From: JBBTYG01 sp964483045
GTDB lineage: Bacteria; Patescibacteriota; Minisyncoccia; UBA6257; 2-01-FULL-56-20
DNA: 5,267 nt
Assembly: GCA_964483045.1 (NCBI GenBank)
Contig: CAYZZK010000066.1
Span: 1 to 5,267 of the forward strand
Direction: 5' to 3'
Shown here: positions 1 to 4,135 of the stretch, in pieces
How the letters are laid out: each line of letters begins with the position of its first letter
How positions within the stretch are numbered: the first letter of the stretch is position 1
Translations under genes and position numbers: made by a program
Notes under the pieces: generated by a model
What the model was told of the DNA's origin: nothing
Database searches by the model: none
Seen by the model: only the letters and a program-made list of their open reading frames with translations

Positions 1-1355
1 TGCGCCATCCGTCGCCGTGCCTCTGTCCTCCGGGCGGGCCGCATCATGCGAACAGTATTGTCATACGCCTGGAACCGCGGGAAGAAATCGATGTTACATT
101 CTGGGCGAAAAAACCCGGCTTCAAATATGAAACCGAAGAACGGAAATTGAATTTTCTACTGCGAAATGCCGCGGCGCGCTCGCAGTATACCGAAGAGTAT
201 GAGAAACTTCTTCTGGATTGCATCTCGGGAAATCAAACGCTTTTTTTGCGCACGGAAGAGATTGAAGCGATGTGGCGGTTCACGGATCCCATCACGAGCG
301 CGTGGGAAAAAAATCTCGTGCCGCTCGAAACGTATGAGCCGGATTCCGCTTTGATACGCGGACGTTCGGCGCGCATCGGGGCGAATCATCGCGCGCGCGC
401 GGCAAGCCGACTTCCCAAAGAGATCGGAATTATCGGTCTCGGAAAAATGGGGGCGGGAATCGCCAGGCAGCTTTCCGAAAAGGGATGGCGCGTCATTGCG
501 TATAACCGATCGCCCGAGAAAACAAAAGAGATTGAAACGGAGGGGATCGAAGGTGCGTATTCGCTTAAAGAATTTGGCTCAAAACTTTCGAATCCTCGCG
601 CTGTCTGGGTAATGCTTCCCGCTGGAGACGCAACGGAAAAAATGCTCTTCGGTAAAGACGGCGTAGGTCAATATTTGAATAAGGGCGACATTGTAGTAGA
701 CGCTGGAAATTCTTTTTATAAGGATTCAATTCGGCGCGAGAAACTTTTCGAAAAACGAGGAATCCGATTTTTGGACGCGGGCGTTTCCGGCGGGCCAGGC
801 GGAGCGCGAAACGGCGCGGCGGTTATGGTGGGAGGCGACAAGAAGACTTATGAGCGGCTTCAAGCACTTTGGAGCGACATTTCCGTTCCGGGTGGGTACG
901 GATATATGGGTTCGGTCGGCGCGGGGCACTTTGTGAAAATGGTGCATAACGGCATCGAGTATGGCATGATGCAGGCGATCGGCGAGGGATTCGAAGTGCT
1001 CAAGAAATCGAAATATAAACTGGATCTCAAAAATGTCGCCCGGGTGTATTCGAGAGGCACGGTTATAGAATCGAAACTCATACACTGGCTTACGCGCGCG
1101 CTCGAAATCCACGGAGAAAATTTCAGCGGCGTTTCCGGCTCGGTATCCCACACCGGCGAGGGGGCGTGGACTGTGAAAACAGCGAAAGCAGAAAAGGTAA
1201 AAGCCAAAATCATCGAAGAAGCGCTCAAATTCAGAATCGCATCGGCGAAACATCCGAGCTATACTGGTAAGGTGGTGTCTGCGCTTCGGGAACAATTCGG
1301 CGGACACAGCGTGAGAGAGGTGAAAAGTGCGAAAGCCAAAATGAAAAGTGGATGA
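1..1355 (+). CDS. zwf-gnd: Glucose-6-phosphate dehydrogenase / 6-phosphogluconate dehydrogenase fusion (5' partial)
   Basis: The frame is open from the first full codon at 3 to TGA 1353-1355, giving 450 visible residues. The first ~115 match the G6PD C-terminus: ANSIVIRLEPREEIDV, then YEKLLLDC, GNQTLF and MWRFTDPI. The G6PD active site lies upstream of the window. A basic linker of about 23 residues (nt ~348-416) leads to a complete short-form 6PGDH, which oxidatively decarboxylates 6-phosphogluconate to ribulose 5-phosphate. Visible there are the Rossmann motif GLGKMG (nt 435-452), AYNRS after the second strand (Asn-Arg suggests NADP), DAGNSFYKDS, SGGPGGARNGAAVMVGG, and the catalytic FVKMVHNGIEYG (Lys at nt 936, Glu at nt 957). 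GEGAWTV stands where many short forms have GEGRWT. The domain ends at FGGHSV, followed by a 12-residue tail. No ATG or GTG in any frame lies between nt 337 and 445, so a separate gnd start is unlikely; only a TTG at 351 is in frame. The fusion is inferred from the continuous frame. Confidence 0.9.
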   Translation, partial: RHPSPCLCPPGGPHHANSIVIRLEPREEIDVTFWAKKPGFKYETEERKLNFLLRNAAARSQYTEEYEKLLLDCISGNQTLFLRTEEIEAMWRFTDPITSAWEKNLVPLETYEPDSALIRGRSARIGANHRARAASRLPKEIGIIGLGKMGAGIARQLSEKGWRVIAYNRSPEKTKEIETEGIEGAYSLKEFGSKLSNPRAVWVMLPAGDATEKMLFGKDGVGQYLNKGDIVVDAGNSFYKDSIRREKLFEKRGIRFLDAGVSGGPGGARNGAAVMVGGDKKTYERLQALWSDISVPGGYGYMGSVGAGHFVKMVHNGIEYGMMQAIGEGFEVLKKSKYKLDLKNVARVYSRGTVIESKLIHWLTRALEIHGENFSGVSGSVSHTGEGAWTVKTAKAEKVKAKIIEEALKFRIASAKHPSYTGKVVSALREQFGGHSVREVKSAKAKMKSG

Positions 1356-1415
1356 GTTTTATCCATTAGAACGGTTCTAGTTTGTGCCTATTTTCCATTT
1401 TCCACTTTTCATTTT
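1338..1415. repeat. Inverted repeat, 15-bp perfect arms, spanning the zwf-gnd stop codon
   Basis: AAAATGAAAAGTGGA (1338-1352) is the exact reverse complement of TCCACTTTTCATTTT (1401-1415). The 48-nt interval holds a second hairpin, TAGAAC-G-GTTCTA (1367-1379). The left arm encodes the last codons of the fusion protein, beyond the usual end of 6PGDH. TGAAAAGTG also occurs as a direct copy at 1321-1329. The right side (1389-1416) is a run of degenerate 7-8-nt pyrimidine units of the type CATTTTC. In RNA this could form a long stem just before the next start codon, acting as an attenuator, processing site or 3'-end protector. There is no T-run after the stem that would mark a clear intrinsic terminator. 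Confidence 0.75.
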
Positions 1416-1426
1416 AAACTTCTTCT

Positions 1427-2401
1427 ATGATCTACCGCGACATCAAAAACTTTGCCCAGCAGTTCGAATACGAGCCGAAGATCGAGAATAGGGGGAAAAT
1501 GAAGAACGGACTTCGGAAATTCGTCGTCGCCGGGATGGGCGGATCGCATCTCGCTGCGGACGTCATCAAGTGTTGGCTTCCCGAATGCGATCTTACGATA
1601 TGGCAAAACTACGGCCTGCCGGCGCTTGACCCAAAAGAACTTACAAAACGCTTTATCATAGCCAGTTCCTATTCCGGGAATACCGAAGAAACGATGGATG
1701 CGGCCGGTCTCGCCCAAAAAAAGGGATACCCGCTCGCCGTGATTGCTTCCGGCGGAAAACTGCTCGAGTTCGCCGAAAAAAATAAAATTCCATATGTCCG
1801 GTTGCCGCGTCTCGACATACAGCCGCGAATGGCTTTGGGATGGAGCATGCGCGCGATGCTCGCCCTGATGGACAAGAGTGCGGGCCTTACGGAAACCCGT
1901 TTACTGCAAAAGGTGCTCCGTCCGGAACACTATGAGAAGGAAGGAGCGGAACTGGCTAAAAAATTACGCGGCAATGTTCCGATTATCTATTCTTCCGCGC
2001 GAAATTCCGCGATCGCAAAGATTTGGAAAATAAAATTCAACGAAACCGGAAAGATTCCCGCATTCTATAATGTGTTTCCGGAGTTGAATCACAACGAAAT
2101 GACCGGATTCGATGTTCGGCCGGCTACAAAAACTCTTTCCCAAAATTTTATTTGTCTTATTTTGCGGGATAACGACGACGATAAGCGGATACAAAAGAGA
2201 ATGGGCATTCTCCGTTCGCTGTACGGAAAAAAGGGAGTGCGCGTCGAAGAAATACAGCTAAAAAAGCTGCCGCGGCTGCATAAGATTTTTTCCGCAATCG
2301 TTTTGGGGGACTGGGTTTCGTATTACACGGCGAAATTGTATAAAACAGAGCCGGAACAAGTGCCGATGGTCGAGGAATTTAAGAAAGCGATTGGGAAATA
2401 A
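1427..2401 (+). CDS. Bifunctional phosphoglucose/phosphomannose isomerase (SIS domain)
   Basis: This cytoplasmic enzyme of 324 residues would interconvert glucose 6-phosphate or mannose 6-phosphate with fructose 6-phosphate. It has the layout of the archaeal/bacterial PGI/PMI family, not of classical Pgi. The first SIS loop is GMGGSHLAAD (residues 36-45) and the phosphate-binding loop is SSYSGNTEET (80-89). Arg134 sits in IQPR. Glu206 in FNETGK and His222 in PELNHNE are spaced 16 residues apart, as the catalytic pair is in the Pyrobaculum enzyme. The C-terminal EPEQVPMVEEFKK (308-320) carries the conserved lysine. All key residues are present and the length is normal. ATG 1427 fits the usual short N-terminus (IKNFAQQFE). 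No Shine-Dalgarno sequence precedes it. Lying 71 bp after zwf-gnd, it would feed glucose 6-phosphate to that enzyme. Its TAA overlaps the next ATG (TAATG). Confidence 0.93.
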   Translation: MIYRDIKNFAQQFEYEPKIENRGKMKNGLRKFVVAGMGGSHLAADVIKCWLPECDLTIWQNYGLPALDPKELTKRFIIASSYSGNTEETMDAAGLAQKKGYPLAVIASGGKLLEFAEKNKIPYVRLPRLDIQPRMALGWSMRAMLALMDKSAGLTETRLLQKVLRPEHYEKEGAELAKKLRGNVPIIYSSARNSAIAKIWKIKFNETGKIPAFYNVFPELNHNEMTGFDVRPATKTLSQNFICLILRDNDDDKRIQKRMGILRSLYGKKGVRVEEIQLKKLPRLHKIFSAIVLGDWVSYYTAKLYKTEPEQVPMVEEFKKAIGK

Positions 2402-3078
2402 TGCAGAAAATCTCCCGTTCCAAAATCGAATTATTTCTCGAATGCCCGCGGTGTTTTTGGCTGGATGTAAAGCACAAAATCAAGCGTCCGCCACCGGCGC
2501 CGTACACGATCAACAACGCGATAGACTACCTTCTGAAGCAGGAGTTCGACAGGTATCGAGAAAAAGGGGAGCGGCATCCTATTATGACGGAAAACAATAT
2601 AGACGCGGTTCCGTATCAATCGTCATATTTGAACAAGTGGCGGCACAATTTCACAGGCGTCGCGCATCTCCACGAGCCGACGGATTTTCACGTGTATGGC
2701 GCGGTGGACGATGTCTGGGTAAATCCGAAGGGCGAGTTGATCGTCGTCGACTATAAAGCGACGGGCGCAAAGCAGCATCAAATTTACGATTCCTACAAAC
2801 GCCAGATGGAGATTTACCAATGGCTTCTCGCTCAAAATGGATTTGCCGTATCGCCGACGGGATACTTTGTGTTCGCGAAGGCGAATAAAGAAGGGGGCTT
2901 CGGAAACGGGAAGGCAGCTTTGCCTTTCGACATTTTCGTCGAGCCGCTCGAAGGCGACAACTCGTGGGTAGACGGAGCATTGAGCAGCGCCCGAGACGTA
3001 TTCGATTCCGACGAGCCGCCCATTCCGGGCGAAGAGTGCGAGCATTGCGTATACGTAAAAAATAACTCCTCTTTTTGA
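2401..3078 (+). CDS. PD-(D/E)XK nuclease-like protein with four cysteines (Cas4/RecB-type fold)
   Basis: This 225-residue protein has the Cas4/RecB-nuclease signature. An N-terminal SRSKIELFLECPRC (5-18) is followed by GAVDDVWV (100-107) carrying the motif-II aspartate. Next come the catalytic LIVVDYKATG (113-122; Asp117, Lys119) and the QxxxY motif QMEIY (135-139). A CEHC pair lies at 213-216. Cysteines C15, C18, C213 and C216 could hold an Fe-S cluster or zinc. Cas4 and AddB usually have one N-terminal and three C-terminal cysteines, so the 2+2 pattern is unusual. The protein is probably a small DNA exonuclease or end-processing enzyme; no helicase, cas gene or CRISPR array is present. ATG 2401 overlaps the isomerase stop (TAATG), implying translational coupling. 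Its own TGA overlaps the next ATG (TGATG). Substrate and pathway cannot be told from the sequence. Confidence 0.82.
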   Translation: MQKISRSKIELFLECPRCFWLDVKHKIKRPPPAPYTINNAIDYLLKQEFDRYREKGERHPIMTENNIDAVPYQSSYLNKWRHNFTGVAHLHEPTDFHVYGAVDDVWVNPKGELIVVDYKATGAKQHQIYDSYKRQMEIYQWLLAQNGFAVSPTGYFVFAKANKEGGFGNGKAALPFDIFVEPLEGDNSWVDGALSSARDVFDSDEPPIPGEECEHCVYVKNNSSF

Positions 3079-3413
3079 TGTTGTTAAGAAAATCGGCGGC
3101 GTTCCAGTGGACCGCGCATGCCCGTTTCAAAATGAGATTTTACGGCTTATCCGAATCGCGCGTGCGGCGGATCATCAATTCGCCGAAACGCATCGAGGAG
3201 GGAATTGCGCCCAAGACCGTCGCGGTGATGCAGGCGAGCGGCAGCAAAAAACATCCGTATGAACTCTGGGCGATGATTCAGGACGGCAAAAATAAGCGCA
3301 CGGTGATCAGCGCGTGGCGTTACCCGGGCGTCACGAAGCCCCGGGGCGAAGTTGCGCGGAGCGCTATAAAAAAAGAATATGCAGAATTTTCCGAAACGGG
3401 CGAACGGCGATAA
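3078..3413 (+). CDS. Small basic DUF4258-like protein
   Basis: The protein has 111 residues from the ATG at 3078, which overlaps the nuclease stop (TGATG); this is preferred to a TTG three bases earlier. The core FQWTAHARFKMRFYGLSES (about 9-27) followed by RVRRIINSPKRIEEG resembles DUF4258-type small domains, where a His-Ala-x-x-(K/R)-M helix precedes a short 'N/SP-x-R-I' turn. A strand-rich half follows: APKTVAVMQ, YELWAMIQDGKNKRTVISAWRYPG, ending in a basic tail. There is no signal peptide or membrane segment, so it is cytoplasmic and possibly nucleic-acid binding. DUF4258 proteins are distantly compared with RelE/BrnT-type RNases, but no catalytic set is evident and no antitoxin is adjacent. 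The 1-bp overlap suggests it works with, or is co-expressed with, the nuclease. The gene is probably real; the family assignment is tentative. Confidence 0.7.
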   Translation: MLLRKSAAFQWTAHARFKMRFYGLSESRVRRIINSPKRIEEGIAPKTVAVMQASGSKKHPYELWAMIQDGKNKRTVISAWRYPGVTKPRGEVARSAIKKEYAEFSETGERR

Positions 3414-3432
3414 GATAAAGTTTTCTAAATAA

Positions 3433-4005
3433 ATGTCTCCCGAGCGGCGTAGAAAATTATTTGTTATCATAGTAGGAGCGATGCTTTTGATCGCCGGTTT
3501 GTTTTCTCTCGCGACTCCAAAAGTACCAAGCGTTAAAGCGCCAACGAACATGCTTCTTACAAGCCCCTCATTTAAAAATAATGAGTTTATCCCAGATAAG
3601 TTCACGTGCGATGGCGGTGACATAAACCCCGCGCTCGAAATCGCAAACATCCCGCCGGAGGCCAAATCACTTACGCTTATCGTGGACGATCCCGACGCGC
3701 CCGCAGGAACATTCACGCATTGGACTGTTTGGAACATCGCGCCGGGCACTGCGTTCATAAAAGAAGAAAGCAAGCCGCCTCAGAGCAGGGAAGGGACGAC
3801 CGATTTCGGCAGAATCGGATATGGCGGTCCGTGTCCGCCACCCGGCAAGCCCCATCACTACCATTTTACACTCTACGCGCTCGACTCGATGCTTGACCTG
3901 CCGGAAGGGGCAAGCCGAAGCGAGCTCGAATTTGAACTAAAAAAGCACCGCCTCATTGCGGAAACCGAACTGGTCGGCCTTTATCAAAAACAATATAGGT
4001 TTTAG
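3433..4005 (+). CDS. Membrane-anchored YbhB/YbcL family (PEBP-like) protein
   Basis: This 190-residue protein starts with a basic MSPERRRK and a hydrophobic segment (about 9-27) without a lipobox cysteine, so it is probably an N-terminally anchored extracytoplasmic protein. The PEBP domain follows from about residue 40: FTCDGGDINPALEI, then LTLIVDDPDAPAGTFTHWTVWNI (79-101) with the DPDAP motif and His96. The second signature is GYGGPCPPPGKPHHYHFTLYALD (129-151), and the protein ends in GLYQKQYRF. These are the two anion-pocket signatures of the bacterial Raf-kinase-inhibitor-like family, whose biochemical role is mostly unknown. ATG 3433 keeps the positive residues before the membrane segment. 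An alternative ATG at 3481 has AGGAG only 2 nt upstream, too close to be convincing. It lies 19 bp after the DUF4258-like gene, so it is probably in the same transcript, and it is followed by a strong palindrome. Confidence 0.9.
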   Translation: MSPERRRKLFVIIVGAMLLIAGLFSLATPKVPSVKAPTNMLLTSPSFKNNEFIPDKFTCDGGDINPALEIANIPPEAKSLTLIVDDPDAPAGTFTHWTVWNIAPGTAFIKEESKPPQSREGTTDFGRIGYGGPCPPPGKPHHYHFTLYALDSMLDLPEGASRSELEFELKKHRLIAETELVGLYQKQYRF

Positions 4006-4017
4006 TTTTGTGCTCCT

Positions 4018-4057
4018 AATTATCACATAATTCACGATCGTGAATTATGTGATAATT
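4018..4057. terminator. Perfect 40-bp palindrome, likely transcription terminator
   Basis: Every base from 4018 to 4057 pairs with its partner about the centre (CGATCG at 4035-4040), giving 20-bp arms with no spacer. It begins 12 bp after the stop of the PEBP-like gene, and T residues (4056-4059) end the 3' arm, as in a U-tract. The stem is AT-rich with a GC core. By position it ends the gene cluster. Its symmetry means it could also act on the opposite strand or be a protein-binding site, and it contains a GATC at the centre. Confidence 0.65.
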
Positions 4058-4079
4058 TTGCTACGGAAAGAGGCGGGAT

Positions 4080-4112
4080 ATGCAATCCACAGGCGGGCAT
4101 AGTTTTAATTGA
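4080..4112 (+). other. Ten-codon mini-ORF upstream of the surface-protein gene
   Basis: ATG 4080 begins a 10-residue frame (MQSTGGHSFN) that stops at TGA 4110-4112. AGAGG (4069-4073) lies 6 nt before it, the best-placed ribosome site in this part of the window. The large gene starting at 4136 has no clear site of its own. The mini-ORF could be a leader peptide that brings ribosomes to the next start 23 nt downstream, or it could be chance. Confidence 0.2.
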
Positions 4113-4135
4113 CGGCGGGCGTTAAAATTAACGGG

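Noticed and set aside
147..149. TTG at 147 as the start of a separate gnd gene
   Set aside because: The same frame is open upstream to the window edge and encodes a matching G6PD C-terminus on both sides of this codon.
726..1307. Long open frame on the minus strand inside the 6PGDH region (193 codons)
   Set aside because: It lies wholly opposite a well-conserved enzyme domain, and its protein is Phe/Arg/His-rich with no recognisable motif.
2391..2756. Plus-strand frame overlapping the start of the nuclease gene
   Set aside because: It is a different frame of the recognised PD-(D/E)XK gene; the conserved motifs are all in the frame beginning at 2401.
2623..3130. Several minus-strand frames opposite the nuclease gene
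   Set aside because: Basic, low-information proteins antisense to a gene with clear catalytic motifs.
3078..3413. Calling the small gene a toxin of a toxin-antitoxin pair
   Set aside because: No antitoxin-like gene is adjacent and no RNase catalytic set could be identified; the nuclease upstream is not an antitoxin.
3147..3773. Minus-strand frame of 208 codons across the DUF4258-like and PEBP-like genes
   Set aside because: It spans two separate sense genes and an intergenic gap, and shows no domain of its own.
4018..4057. CRISPR repeat or attachment site
   Set aside because: It is a single palindrome with no spaced copies, no cas genes and no integrase or tRNA nearby, despite the Cas4-like nuclease.
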